A stretch of 64,000 bases of DNA from NCBI GenBank assembly GCA_018857735.1, contig JABMCL010003715.1, forward strand, positions 126,001 through 190,000, read 5' to 3'. Position 1 is the first letter of the stretch. Each line of letters begins with the position of its first letter. The stretch is from Alviniconcha marisindica. Lineage: Eukaryota; Mollusca; Gastropoda; Provannidae. Under the pieces are notes generated by a model. That model was not told the origin of the DNA and did no database searches. It worked only from the letters and a program-made list of their open reading frames with translations. Made by a program: the position numbers and the translations under genes. Positions 1-14,100 of this stretch are shown in pieces.

Positions 1-1479
1 CTGCCGTCTGAATCACCACCAACATATGTTAGGGGGAGGGGGTATTTGGAACTAATGAAGGAAAAGGAAATGAAAACTAGTTTGGCATGCATATTTAAAC
101 TTCAGTCTGTATACACAATCAAGCTTCAGTTTAATGCAAAACAAAAAGCCAAAACACCCCACTGAAGGTAAAACAGGAAATGTTACACAGCAACATGAAA
201 ATAGTCTTGACATTCAAATTTAAATCTCAGACAGAATCCCAGCCTGAACACAGTACAATACACAACAACTGAATGATGCACTACAAACTCCACTGGTTAG
301 GTTTACATTACCAATAACCAAAATACAACAGAAACCCACCAACAACAGTACACCTGCACACTGAACACTTGAACAAACATAAGCATAATGATAAAAAAAA
401 TGAAAAATCTGGACAATATATCCATTTTGACACAACGTCTATGATGACAATAACATTTCTTTTTCTTAATTAATGATGTTCATATATATATATGTAAACA
501 TGAAAACAAGCGATTATTAAAATGTTGATACATGTATTATATATATATAATGCAAGCACAATTGCTTTTTTCTTTTTATCATCATCCATTTTCCGGTAAT
601 ATTGCTTTCATTTAATGAACAGGTAATAAAAATTAGACAAAAGTGAGAATTCTCCCACAAGGGCTGGCATACAAAAAAAAAAAAAAAAAAAATCCCAAAC
701 AAATCAAGGTAAGAACCAGCAGTAATTAAAGTCTAGATAAATTTCTCTCTGTAGACATCCTAACAATGCACCATCACTACATTCAGAACATACACTGACA
801 CGGAAAGCTGTCTCCCCCACCCCCCGCCTTCAGGAAAGGACCGGTAGTGGTACCTCATGCCATCAAAAGTGCAATGGCTACCAACAAATGCAATGCAGAG
901 CCATGAAATATTCGCAGCATCTTCTACCCAAGTAACCCAACCATCCTCCTCCTGAGTGGATGACGCCAACAGCCGTAGGCCACCAGACAGCTGAAGCTCA
1001 GCATGAGCAGCATGCAGCAAAGCCCTTGCAGATATGCAACCACTTTGTTAATGGCAGGCGTAATCAAGACGGCATCAAAATTCATGCCCCAGGTTTTTTC
1101 AGAGTTGCTCTCCACTAAGTGCCCCTTCCCTAGGGACTTATCTCACAAACTAGCAGAAGACAGACTCATTTTTTTCAAGAAGTTTTTACCCCTACCCCCT
1201 TTTTTTTCTTTGACAACATGTTGAGATAACCGACACCCTCACAGAGGCAAGGGGGATGGAATCCACACGGCAGAATTCTGCGGCAGTTCTACCAAAATTG
1301 GTGTGAACGAGTCTACTTCCAATCCACCTGCTGCCAGCAACCCAAAGTACATCTCGTTTGCCACAATCTCTACCTTTTTAAAAGAGACTGATCACTTCAT
1401 CTGGAGAAATGGTATGCCAAAATATTTTCTTTTCTGATTAATCTTGCCTTGTTGCCTTGTAATTCAATTGTGAAAAAGA
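1..1479. other. Downstream flank or distal 3' UTR
   Basis: AT-rich sequence with a poly-A/T run near 670-690 and (AT)n near 485-550. No gene recognised; it could be distal 3' UTR of NCOR. Confidence 0.4.
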
Positions 1480-1914
1480 AAAAAAGATTACAGCTAATTT
1501 TATTTCCCCTTTTCTGAGCTCCCTGAATTTGCTGCTGTCTGTCATGCTGTTAGTCATCGTCAAACACTGGGACATTCACTCCCCAGTGTCTGAGAGTGCC
1601 GGGGATGAACTACAAACTTCCAGGGCCAGAGACAGTGAAATGCTTTGTGAGCGTTCACTTCAGGTGACATAAAGCTGGGCTGATGGGAAATGCATGGCTC
1701 TCTCTCAAGCTATGCCCGACGCCTTCGCACCACTGCCGAGCCAAACAGGCAGCCAACAAGGGACAAACACAAACAACTCCATGGTCCACCTGCAGTTTTC
1801 TGACACTGACAATAACTGCAATGCACTGCAAAGGCTGTTCTGCTGCAAGGGGTCCTTTCACAGAAAGCATTTACAGCAGTGGCAAGCAGTCAGCACCTCC
1901 TTCGTGCGTCACTC
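1480..1914 (-). other. NCOR1: Proximal 3' UTR of the NCOR gene
   Basis: Sequence directly after the stop codon with no coding signature. It holds a canonical AATAAA on the minus strand at 1499-1504, followed by a U-rich stretch, so a short 3' UTR of about 430 nt is possible. The real 3' end may lie further down. Confidence 0.45.
1499..1504 (-). terminator. Candidate poly(A) signal AATAAA
   Basis: AATAAA on the minus strand about 410 nt after the stop codon, with T-rich sequence 12-30 nt further on. Downstream cleavage elements are plausible but unproven. Confidence 0.4.
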
Positions 1915-3611
1915 TCAGTTGTCGTCGTCATCCGACAGCGTTTCGTACTGGGAGGACAGCAGGGGCGCAGGCTCCTGGTCGCGAGAACACACCGCCTGCA
2001 GCTCGGGGTCGCGCATCATGGACGACACGACCGGCTGGCCCGATCCGGTGCTGGAGGAGTATGGGGGGTAGCTGCCCATGCCCATGGATGATGTGGCCCC
2101 GCCGGACCCGGAACCCATAGGACTGCGCTCTGAGCTCGAGCTGTCCGCCCCGCTGAAACCGGTCGTTCCCTCGGTGGAGGAGGCACGGGCCCGAGGGCTG
2201 CGGGTGTGCTGGCTGTAGCCCAGGCCTTCCGTGCTTCGGCCCTGGGTGGACTCGCTGGCTTCGTAGCCTTCCGCCGACTCATCTGGAGCGCACCTGGGCG
2301 ACATCCGCTTGCTGGGCTTGCGCTCCACAGCCGTGGAGCTGTCGATGGTGGACGAGTCGTCAGAGCCGGAGCAGCTGCCTGGCTTGTCCCTGTGGGTGGA
2401 GTCCACCACCGACCCAGACGTAACGTCAGTGCTGTCCCGCCGCCCACCGTAGTGCCCTCTGGCATCATGGTGGTGGTGGTGGGCGGAGGTGGAGGTGTAG
2501 CTCTCATAGCCCTGGGCCTCGTTGCCGTCTTTGCTGCCCTGCTCGCCACTGCTGCTCCGTCTCTCGTCCACAGTGCTGCCCACGCCGGAGGTGTCGGCCG
2601 AGGAAGGAGCCTTGGAGCTGTCAGTGCTGTCGACGTGACCCTTCCGTGGGCTGCGGCCTGGAATCCCCAACGCCATGTAGCTGCTCGGGGTGCGGCCGCT
2701 GGCATCCTCGTCGGGGCTGTCGGGGAAATCGTACAGGTCCGACTGAGCTAGCTTCTTCTCCTTCCCGCTGGACCCTGCAGAGGACGCAGCAGCACCACCT
2801 CCTCCGCCACCACCGCCGCTACCGCTGGCAGAAGTTGCTGTGGAAGTGGGTTTGCTTCCGGGGGCACCACGGCTAGCTTCTGCTGGGCTTGCAGCCTTTC
2901 CACTAGTGGAGGGCAGGTTGGCACTGCGTGGGTGGTCGCGACTGGAGCTGGCCGGGTACGTGGTAAACTTCTCCCCAGATCCAAGGGCTGGGGCTGGGGG
3001 GTCATCGCCGCGGAAACGAGGCCGGTGCATGATGCGTTTCTTGGCCAGGGGGGCAGGCTGCGAGGAGGAGCCCACGGACGGGGACAAGGCTCGGCTGGTG
3101 GCCGAGGAAGACATGGGCGACGAGGTCTCGGCCGAGGAGGTGGTCACCCCACCACCCCTCCCCAGCAAGGTGCTGGCATCAGGGGAGGGCTGGGCCTGGT
3201 GCTGCGGCTGGGGATAATCCAGACGCGCTCCTCCTCCTCCTTCAGCATCCCCTGCCCCACTTGCAGGCTGGCTGGACTCAGCAACGTCGGACGAAGCTGC
3301 CGTGGAGCTCACCGCCCCTTCGTGGCTGGAACTCTGCATCTCGTTGGAGGCCCGCGAAGACGGCCTGCTCCCAAACCCCTGACCCCCTGACATCTGCCCT
3401 GGGACCTGCAGCCTCGACCCTGAGGACGACTGAGCGGGGTAGGCGCAGTCATCCCCCCTTGCCGAGTGCTGGCGCGCTTCCTTCTCCTCTTGGCGGATGG
3501 TCATCTCGATCTTGGCGTTCATAAAGTCGGAGAGGGTGTGCTCGGTCTTGACTGTTGCTGGCCGTGCCTTGCCGAGCGCGGAGCCACCACTGCTGTCCAC
3601 GGGCTGAGAAC
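1915..3611 (-). CDS. NCOR1: NCOR exon 38, last coding exon (residues 2368-2932)
   Basis: A single 1,697-nt exon. It contains [20 protein letters not shown], a Ser/Pro/Gly-rich body, [20 protein letters not shown] and the terminal [18 protein letters not shown], matching PAPLLSAQYETLSDSDD at the human NCOR1 C-terminus. I found no equivalent of the third, most C-terminal vertebrate receptor-interaction motif (LEDIIRKAL type). Acceptor TGTCCCAG|GT; stop TGA at 1915-1917. High GC and Ser density produce long antisense frames that are not genes. Confidence 0.96.
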
Positions 3612-6600
3612 CTGGGACACAACAGACAAGGCAGACGGGCGGTGAAAGAGGATTGGTGCTCCGGCACTGGCGTCCACTTTGTGTGCCTGCGACAAGCAGA
3701 CGGGTGCAGTTTTCATACTCTCGTTTACATCCAGTGCTTTTGACTGGCACCTTTACACCACTGCTGTATGTTCCTGAGCAGTCTTATCTATAAATGTTTA
3801 CTTTCCACTGCTGTTAAATATTCCTTGAGCTACTTACTTTGCACTGCTGTGACATGTACCCTGAGCTGTTTACAGCTATTTACCGAGAAACGCATCACCA
3901 AAACATTTAACTTCAGTACCAAAGGGACAAAACAATATTTGAATAATGTATCAGATGCAAAGGCTCTGTGATACAATTCACTGAACACAGGCAAATACAG
4001 TCTACTGACTTTGTGCTTGTACACACACAATACTTGAAATATTACAAACTGATGCATAAGATTTAAAATATAGACTTGGAAAAAAAAAAAAAAAAAAAAA
4101 AACATAACAACATCATTGCTCTGTTGCATCAATTTCAAGCCAGTGAATAATAACTGTACTGAGACTCTTTCTCGTTCATCTCTCATTTTGTTAAAATTTG
4201 TTTTAAAAAAACAACTGGCAAAGCAAAAACAATGTTAAGAAAGCAGCTAAGCATACCAACAACTTGGCTCTTGCAACACATGTCCCCGTTTACTGGGCAC
4301 GCTAACCCTTTCACTGACAACACCATTGTCAAAGCCGACACCAGCAAGGTCTGTGGGATACGCTGCAGCTTACAGATTATCCCACCACAGGAAATCCACT
4401 TTACTCCTTTCAGTTCTTTTCTACAGGGGCAATTGTAGCCCAGCTTGAAAATTTACAGCAATTAATTTTCGGCTAGCAGGGGTGACCACACATCACTCTC
4501 TCTCGCGCTGGTGGTGCAACTTTTGGCGGTGAAAGGGTTAGAATAACAGACAGCATTGTTGCGACTCAGAAACAAAGAAGTAAGATCTGGGTGAACCTCT
4601 GAAATTGGACCGGTTACACGTCTGTGAGCGAGCGGTCAATTACGTAGTGTTTGAACACCAAAAAAACCCAACAAAAACCTGAAACGGTGAGAAAAACGGA
4701 CTTTACAGTATGGACAAAAAAAACTAAAAAAGTGGGATTTTTCTTTCTCCAAAAAATGTTCATTAAAAACTGCACGAAACAAGTTAGTAGATCTTTCTTT
4801 TTTGAATTTTTGTCACTGCTGTAGGATATTAGTTGCAAAACCGTTGTCGCCATCATCCTTCGCTTCACAGATAACGCTCATGCATAACATAAAGCACAAC
4901 ACAAATAACTTGCAAAAATAAAACCGAAACGAACAGAAAAATGCACTGCGCGACAGAACCTCTCTTCGAAGTCATTCTGACTCGGATCGACTGATAGAAC
5001 TGATCACAAATCAACAGTACATTTACCACGGCAACGGAAGAACAAACACAGAAGCAACAACACAGATAACAAGAACAAAACAGCCCTCTCTCTATGCAGA
5101 CGTTTTTCAAGGCCAGATCTCATTTGTTTCAAACACACAAGAAAACACACAAACAAAAATCAAGACGCAAAGGGCAGGAGAGGTGTGGGGCGGGGGGCGG
5201 GGGGTGGGGGTGGGGGGGATTTTTTAAAAAACAGACCAAACCGGAGATCAACATAAAAAAATAGATCAAAAAGGGAAATAATAATAATAATAATACACAC
5301 GGTTGATATGGAACTGTCACCCAGATCCTACCTCAAAAAGACTGAGTTTTCTGTTGATGATGATGATGGGAAGAGAGTCTGTGATAGTCTGGAAGGTGGC
5401 GCAAAGAATTACCTCCGATCTCCCCCCCACCAGCGTTCACACCCCCACCGCTAGGCGCGGGGGCCGCCAGAGGCGACCTGGAGCGAAGGTGCTCGGGCGT
5501 GACGCGTCCCGCCATGCCGGACCGATCGACAGGAAGCTTAAGGGAGTCGATCTCCATGGGGGGGTGGGAGGTCACCTGGGCGTGGGGGTGGGGGAGGGGG
5601 TGGCCAGACGGATGCATGGCTTGGGGCCCCGGAGCACCTCCGTAGCTCTGAGAGGGGGCCGAGCTATGAGGGGGCATCTGCGGTTGTTGCTGCTGTTGCT
5701 GTTGTTGCGGTGCTGGTGGTGGTGGTTGCTGCTGCTGCGACTGCTGCTGTTGCTGCTGCTGGCTGGCCAGGCGCTCCGCTTCCTGGAGGATAGAGATATA
5801 AAAAGAGAGTTGTTGGAAAACTTCCTCTCTGGGGGCGGGGGTCAAATGCGCCTCAACAGTCCAGAAACCACTGTAACCGTCAACGACTCCAACCAACCAA
5901 CCCCCCCCACCCCTTGCAAAGCCTAAGTCAACAACAGTCTGTCAACACCGCACTCACTAGCGTCACCAACCCTGACCAGCGCCAGCTAACTCACATTCAA
6001 GACTTGCTGGTGGTGCACAGCGCGCTTCCGCCAGTTCTGCGGCATGTCGTGATGGGCTGGAGGCTGAGCCCCTGCCGCTGTCGACACCTGCTGCTGAGAC
6101 GCCTGCTGCCCAGAGCCGTGACTGGTGCCGCTGAAGCTTCGCGGCCGCTGCAGGTCGGACGAGGAGCCCACCACGGAGTCCCAGGCGGAGGAGCGGGTCC
6201 CCGGCTGGGTGGCGCTGGACTGGCTGGGGGCCTCAGTGGATATGTGGGGCTTGGAGTGTGTAGGGACTCCTGCAGCATGGGGTTAAAGAAAAAGCTGTGA
6301 AAAAGATCGGCCTCACCACTCCTTATCAGGCGAGAATCAAAAGTGTGTGTGTGTGTGTGTGGGGTTGGGAGGAGGGGCAACGCTTTGTATGCTGATCTTG
6401 TATACCATGGATGCAGAAGCTGCAGTCCCCTCTGCTGATAATCCAGAGACATCTAAAGTAGTCTTGCCTGCTTAGCCTGCTGTCAGCAACTTTGTCTAAT
6501 CTGTTTCCTATGATCTCTTTCATACAACTGCACAAATCCCCCCCCCCCCCCCCCAGGGGGAGAGGGTGTAGGGATGGGAGGGAGACAAGACAGGGTCACT

Positions 6601-7883
6601 AACTGGGGTGGGGAGAGGGTGTAGGGATGGGAGGGAGACAGGACAGGGTCACTAACTGGGGTGGGGAGAGGGTGTAGGGATGGGAGGGAGACAGGACAGG
6701 GTCACTAACTGGGGTGGGGAGAGGGTGTAGGGATGGGAGGGAGACAGGACAGGGTCACTAACTGGGGTGGGGAGAGGGTGTAGGGATGGGAGGGAGACAG
6801 GACAGGGTCACTAACTGGGGTGGGGAGAGGGTGTAGGGATGGGAGGGAGACAAGACAGGGTCACTAACTAGGGCGCGGGAGGGTGTAGGGATGGGAGGGA
6901 GACAGGACAGGGTCACTAACTGGGGTGGGGAGAGGGTGTAGGATGGGAGGGAGACAGGACAGGGTCACTAACTGGGGTGGGGAGAGGGTGTAGGGATGGG
7001 AGGGAGACAGGACAGGGTCACTAACTGGGGTGGGGAGAGGGTGTAGGGATGGGAGGGAGACAGGACAGGGTCACTAACTGGGGTGGGGAGAGGGTGTAGG
7101 GATGGGAGGGAGACAGGACAGGGTCACTAACTGGGGTGGGGAGAGGGTGTAGGGATGGGAGGGAGACAAGACAGGGTCACTAACTAGGGCGCGGAGAGGG
7201 TGTAGGGATGGGAGGGAGACAGGACAGGGTCACTAACTGGGGTGGGGAGAGGGTGTAGGGATGGGAGGGAGACAGGACAGGGTTACTAACTGGGGTGGGG
7301 AGAGGGTGTAGGGGTGGGAGGGAGACAGGACAGGGTCACTAACTGGGGTGGGGAGAGGGTGTAGGGATGGGAGGGAGACAGGACAGGGTCACTAACTGGG
7401 GTGGGGAGAGGGTGTAGGGATGGGAGGGAGACAAGACAGGGTCACTAACTAGGGCGCGGAGAGGGTGTAGGGATGGGAGGGAGACAAGACAGGGTCACTA
7501 ACTAGGGCGCGGAGAGGGTGTAGGGATGGGAGGGAGACAGGACAGGGTCACTAACTGGGGTGGTGGTGGTTGAGGGGGGGGGGTGGAGGAGTCTGACCTG
7601 GACCAGGCATGCTGGTGCTGTTGATCTGACTGAGCAGGCTGGCTTTCCCTGGCACCTCCCCTTCCTTGATGGTGGAGGCGGTGGTGGTGGTGGTGGTGGT
7701 GCGGTTGTTGTAGTCGTTGATGATGATGGCATCAATGTGGTCACCTAGGGTGATCATCTTTGTGGACTTCTCACCACCTCCACTGTGAAAACATAGCACA
7801 CACGTAGGGAAAGGCATATAAGATGTGTGTGTGTGTGTAAAAGATAGAGGTTAGGGCAGGGGGAGACAGTCACAGAGATAATG

Positions 7884-7928
<45 letters not shown>

Positions 7929-8090
7929 AGAGCAGAGCAGAGCAGAGGGGAGAGATTGATTGATTGATTGAACTTTATTTCTCAACGGTGAAGATATTAG
8001 CACAAAGGCTGACTCACATATCTGCCGTTGCAGAGAGAGAAAGGGAAAAAGAAACTGGCAAGAGACAGAGCAACACCACACACTCACTCA

Positions 8091-8132
<42 letters not shown>

Positions 8133-11100
8133 ACACACACACACGCACAGCATTTACTTTTCAGTGCTACTGTTGCTGCTGCTTCCGCAGCCATCGCTGG
8201 CAGACACCGGAACGGGGGCACTGGAGGAGGAGGCAGAGTGGGGAGTGTCATGCGACCCTCTAGCCACACCCACTGGCCCTCCCCCTGTGCCCGTGGGCAG
8301 GGTGGAGGAGGGGGCCGGGTCGGATTCCCCACCCCCTCGACCGAAGTACTTCCACGCCGGCTTGTACTTGCTGGGCGTGCTGGAGCGCGAGTCTGTGTGC
8401 GAATGGGATGGCGAGGGAGACTCTGTGGGGTGAAAGAGAATCAAAATGCCGTCACAGCAAACAAATTTCCCTGTCTAAATGCTGTCCACACACACGCAGC
8501 AGCATTTTCTTCACTACTGGAGAGAAATAACATAGTAAGAGCGGCAGCAAGCTCTCTGAGAAATCAAAGAGAGCACTTCCCCCATCTGACTGTAGGTGTA
8601 GCATTTTTTTTCCTATAAGGATCAGGACATAGAACAGGAAGCTTAGAGACTTCAACTGCGGGAAGATTTCCGTCACTGCATGTGCAGTTTACAGGCCTCG
8701 GTTAACAAATCTCAGCAAGCAACTACACAGAGCATAATGTTTTTTTTCTCTCTTCTGATGGCAACCCCCTCCCCCCACTGCCTCAAGAGCAGATGACCCA
8801 CAGCAACTTTCACTTCACAGAGCGCCAGGACGACAACAGCAACCAACCAACCAACCTGGCGGGCGGGTGGGAGTCTTGTTGGGATCCATGGCCGCTCGAG
8901 GAGATGGTGACGAGCTTCCCACCGACCTGGCTCCACCGCCGCTCATGCCTCCGCCCCCACCTCCACTCCCAGACCCCGCCATGCCTCGCTCACCACCACC
9001 GCCAGAGCCTCGATCCCCACCGGTCATGGTGGAGGTGGCCCCGCTGCCGTTGGGCCCGTTCTCCGGTGGCGTGTTGTTGATGGAGTGGATGATGATGGCG
9101 TCAATGAGGGTGGCGGCGGTGAGGGAGCGGCCGCTGGGCGACTGGCTGGAGGTGCTGGTGGCCTGGGACTGGGGCTGGGTGTGGTCCTTCTGGAAGGCCG
9201 CCAGGATGACCGCCGAGCCGTGGTCCTCCGCCAGCTTGCGCATGTAGTTGCGGTCCGTCATCTGACGGGTGTCGGAGGAAGAGGGCTGGTCTCCCCCACC
9301 ACTGCTGCCGCCGCCGCTGCGACCTGACCCGCCATCAAACGTTCACATTAGTCGTGGGAAACGTTTACAGCACTAGTCATGGGAAACGTTCACAACATTA
9401 GTCATGGGAAACGTTCATTAGTCATGGGAAACACTGACAGCATTAGTCAAGGGAAACATTCACAACATCAGTCATGGGAAACGTTCACAACATTCGTCAT
9501 GGGAGACATTCACAACACTGGTCATGGGAAATGTTCAGAACACTAGTCATGGGAAACATTCACAACATTAATCCTTGGGAACATTCACAACATTAGTCAA
9601 GGGAAACATTCACAACAATGAACACTAGTCATGGGAAACATTCACAACATTGGTCATGGGAAACATGCGCATTAGTCATGGGAAAGCATTCACAACATTA
9701 GTCCCGGGGAACATTAGTCCTGGGGAACATTAGTCCTGGGAAACATTCACAACATTAGTCATGGGAAACATTCACAACATTAGTCATGGGAAACATTCAC
9801 AACAATGAACAGTAGTCATGGGAAACATTCACAACATTAGTCATGGGAAACATTCACAACATTAGTCATGGGAAAGCGCTGAGATGGGAGAGAGGTGGGT
9901 GATGCCCTGATTAGGAAAAGAGAGACAAAGGCTATTTCAGGCAAAAAGCCTTGGTCAGCGTGGACGAACTGACATATGTTTCATCCTCGTGGATCAGATA
10001 TTTTAGTCACAGGAAAACACTGTGACAGGGAGAGGTGGGTGATGCCCTGATTAGGCAAAGAAAGACAAGGCTATTTTGGGCGAAACCCACGGTCAGCACG
10101 GGGATTTGATATGTTTCACCCTCTTTTCTTTTCTTTTTGTTGTTGTTTCAAGTTTGACCTGCCTGACATGACCACCAAATATTTGCAGCATTAGTCACAG
10201 GGAAGTAAGTACCATGACAGGAAAGGCTGGTGAAGCGGTAACTATGAAATACTAAAAGACAAGAATATTTGGGTTGAAACTCTTGGTCAGCAGAGACTAA
10301 AAGTCTCACATAGGTTTCATCCTTGAGAATCAGATATTCCCTCTCTTTTTCTTCTTCATCCCTTCTTTTTTTCTTTTCTTTTTTACGCAAATTTTATTGT
10401 GCACAAGCAGACCACAAACATTTCAAAGAGGAGAGGCAGGTGTAACTCTGGGCAGGAAAAGAAAGAGAAGACTATCAGAGGTAAGACCTCTGGTTGGCAG
10501 AAGGGAAAAATCTGAAATATGGCTCACCTCTGGAGTCCCACTACCCCTACCCAAACACACACACTCCCCCTACCCAAACACACACACTCCCACTACCCCT
10601 ACCCAAACACACACACTCCCCCTACCCCTACCCAAACACACACACTCCCCCTACCCCTACCCAAACACACACCCACGTACTTGTTGTGCGAAAGAAAAAG
10701 AAAAGAAAAAAATGACAACAACAAAGAGTCCAAGTAAAACACTTGACAACAAAGAGTAACCAAGGTAAACACAAACACTACACAATCTACACCCATCCCC
10801 CTTCTCTTCCCCCACCCATCCCCCCTGTCCATAATCTTGTCAATACTCAGTACTGACCAGTGTCCCGACTGTCTCCCATGTAGGATGAAGAAGCGCCGGC
10901 CGATGACCCTGGAGGATGCTCTGCACGACTGTCAGGTCGTCCTGACATGTAACCACCACCACCACCGCCGCCACCACCGCCCGACTCAGATGTAGGAGGA
11001 GGGCGTCTGGTCTCTGGCTCCCCACGCAGGTCAACAACTTCGTGGTGCTGTGGTAACGCAAGGTGGCCATCAGAAGTGACTGGCGTTCACAGCTCAGACA

Positions 11101-14100
11101 TAATACACACAACCCACTGTGAGTTACCAAATAATAGAAAGGGCAACCTTCGCAACAGCTGAATACCCCCCCCCCACTGTTTTTCCAGTAATGCCTCCCA
11201 CAAAATGTTCATCTCTTTCCCTCATCCCCCTGTTCTTCCATCTCCATCACTGATGCGTGTATGTGTGTGTGTGCATGTGGCTTCATAGATTTGATGTTTA
11301 GGGATTTGTTACTGTTGCTTTGTTTATTGGTGAAAGTGCTCGTATACTGCAATGTAGGGTTTTGGTTTGTGACTGCTGTGTAGCAGTGTCTGCTGCATGC
11401 CTCACAGAATTGTTTGTCGTCATTCTGCACGCACTTAAGGCTTTAATGTAAGGTTACGTAGGTGCACTGAAATTCTCATAATTACTACTTGATCACAAGC
11501 GTTGTGGCGGTGTTTGCTACTGATCGTCCACACTGACTACAGCCGTAAATCAAGACCTTGACCTCGTGGTTCCTCCGCCATCTGTGATTTGCACGGATAA
11601 AAAAACCATGGAGTCGACTGGGTGCTAAACGTCGAGAACATTCTTACCTGCTGTTGTTCCATTTCTGCAGCCCGGTGTTCCATCGCACGCCTAGCCTGCG
11701 CCTGCTGCTGTTGCTGCTGCTGCTGATGGTGGTGGTGGTGGTGCTGTTGCTGCTGGAACTGATGTTGCTGTTGCTGCTGCTGGTGGTGCTCCCAGGCTGT
11801 GCGGGAAGCTTGCTGTGCAGCGGCTGCCCTCTCCTGCATCACAGAACGAGACCATCCTCATCCTCATCACGTTTTGCTGCTGTTGTCACTGTTTTTGGGG
11901 CATCATGAATTACTACAAACTGCCAAGTTTTGTAAGGGTGCCCACAGGGTAACCGACTTACGTCTGTAAGGGTGCCTACGGGACAGCTGACTTAGAAAAA
12001 TTGTCCAGCTCAAATCTCCAAGGATGAGGCGCCTGTGGGCACACTTACAAACATGCCCCATGAATCACTCTAGAAACTTTGAAAAAATGTCCAGTTCAAA
12101 TCTCAAGGATGATGCGCCTGTGGGCACACTTACAAACAGGCATCATGAATCACTCTAGAAACTGTTTTTAGTGCCAACAAGTTTTGGCATGGGTTCAAGA
12201 CGAAGTGAAGAAGTGTAAGCACACCTACTGACGGCACACAACTTTGCAGGGTCTACCACTCACACCCTAGCCTACTACCGACTGCTGAAAAATGGCACAC
12301 ACATAACTGCTCGTAACACATAATTAGTTGTGCGTCCGGAACAATTCGGCCACACTCAGACTTTACCACATCATTTTTGATCACTAAGAAGAAAAGAAAA
12401 CAAGAAAATTATATACCAAAGCAAACAACTGGCAGGCCTTCAAAACACACGATTCTGAAACAGAAGGAGGCCCAGGGCGCTCTTCAACAATCAACACACA
12501 AGGGAGTTAATCCGTGCTCAAAATACATAACACAAGTACAACAACAAAGACCTGAGTCGCCTAAGGCAACTCTCAACCTGGCGTGCATGTAAATGCAAGG
12601 TACATAAACTCCACCAGAGGATGTACCAAAGAACAGAGAGCAAGGGCAACCTTTGTATCAGCTGAATACTCCACCCCCACCCCCACCCTGGGGATGTACC
12701 TCTGGTGGAGTTTATGTACCTGGTATTTACACACATGCCAGGTGAAAAGTGCCCTAGGCAGCTCAAGTCTTTGTCGTAATGGTATGTATTTTGAGCACTG
12801 ATTAACTCCCTTGCATGCTGAAAGCGCACAACGTGTAAGGATTAGCGTCTCTCCAATCATGCGGCATCTACGTACCCTCTCTCGCTCCTGGCGGAGGTCC
12901 GGCATGTCCTCGCGGTAGGGGGAAGGGTGGGGGTGCTGATGGGGGTGCATGGTGGGGGAGAGGCGCATGCGTCCCTGCTCAGTGGAGTGCGGCACACCCA
13001 GCATCACCTGTCGTGGGGAGGCAGGTCCTCGCTGCTGGAGACGGAGGGAGAGAGAGAGAGAAAGAGAAAAGACAGTAAATACTGGGTCAATACGACACTG
13101 CAGCATGAAGATCAGAGTGTGCTGCAGATGCGAAGGAAGATGTGCTGTACGCTCATCTTCCGAAAACCTGCTTCCCTCAGCTGATGCTGCTTTCAGCCAA
13201 CCCCCCCCCCCCCCCCCCCCCTTCACACACACACACCACACACACACCACCTCACTGTTTCATGGCAAATGTAGTCAACAGCTCTTCCACCCCACCCCCA
13301 TTCCCCTCCACACACACACACACACACACACACACCACCCCACTGTTTCATGACAAAATGTAGTCAACAGCTCTGCCAAAGACACTGTTCAAACAAACAG
13401 TGTGAGCATCAAAGAACAGGTTACTAATCTGTCTTACCACCCTGCCTGAGCAGACAACTCGCTGTTCCCACAACTAATTACCACTGCCACTTCTTTTACA
13501 ATGCAATACAGTCTTCACTGGCACACAGTTTGTATGTATGAATGATACTGATAGCATGTATTGGTGTAGGGAGTGGTTGCACATGCTACCTTCTCACCCA
13601 GCCTTAACTGAACCTCAAGGTTTTAGTTCAGGAATGCTAAAGAAAAAGCAGCTAACACTGGAATACACAGTTTAATAACATTTGCTCTTGCAAAAAACAA
13701 ACCCAACCAACACTGGGATACAAACTTCAATAACTGTAAACATTCACAATGGCCAAAGTGCTCACACTGCACAAGGCAATCAACCTACACAGGGCTGTAT
13801 CACGACACAGTCTGGTCCAGAATACAATTCCCAAAGAAGTAGACTGAAGGTTCCAAAGCCCTCAACCCTGTGAAGAATGAAGCCACACATATACACATCT
13901 CACCTGCAAGGTCGTGGAGTCAGGCTGGTCAACCTTGACCTCCATCGGGTGAGGAGGTCGCCCCGTCCCCATGACAATGCTGGGGCGACCGTGATGGGGG
14001 TCCATAGGCATGGAGTGTGGGTGCTGCTGCTGTTGCTGATGTTGTTGCTGGGCCATGGCCCTGCCGGAGCCTGGCCAGTGGGAGGAGTGGGGGCTCGGCT

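Noticed and set aside
2016..2705. 229-codon minus-strand open frame overlapping the last exon
   Set aside because: It is the shifted frame of the GC-rich Ser-coding last exon; the true frame carries the conserved NCOR C-terminus.
2206..2751. 181-codon plus-strand open frame
   Set aside because: Antisense shadow of the last NCOR exon, Ala/Val/Gly-rich composition, no recognisable domain.
5997..6452. 151-codon minus-strand frame running through exon 36
   Set aside because: It crosses the acceptor into intron and uses the wrong phase; the frame consistent with exons 35 and 37 is different.
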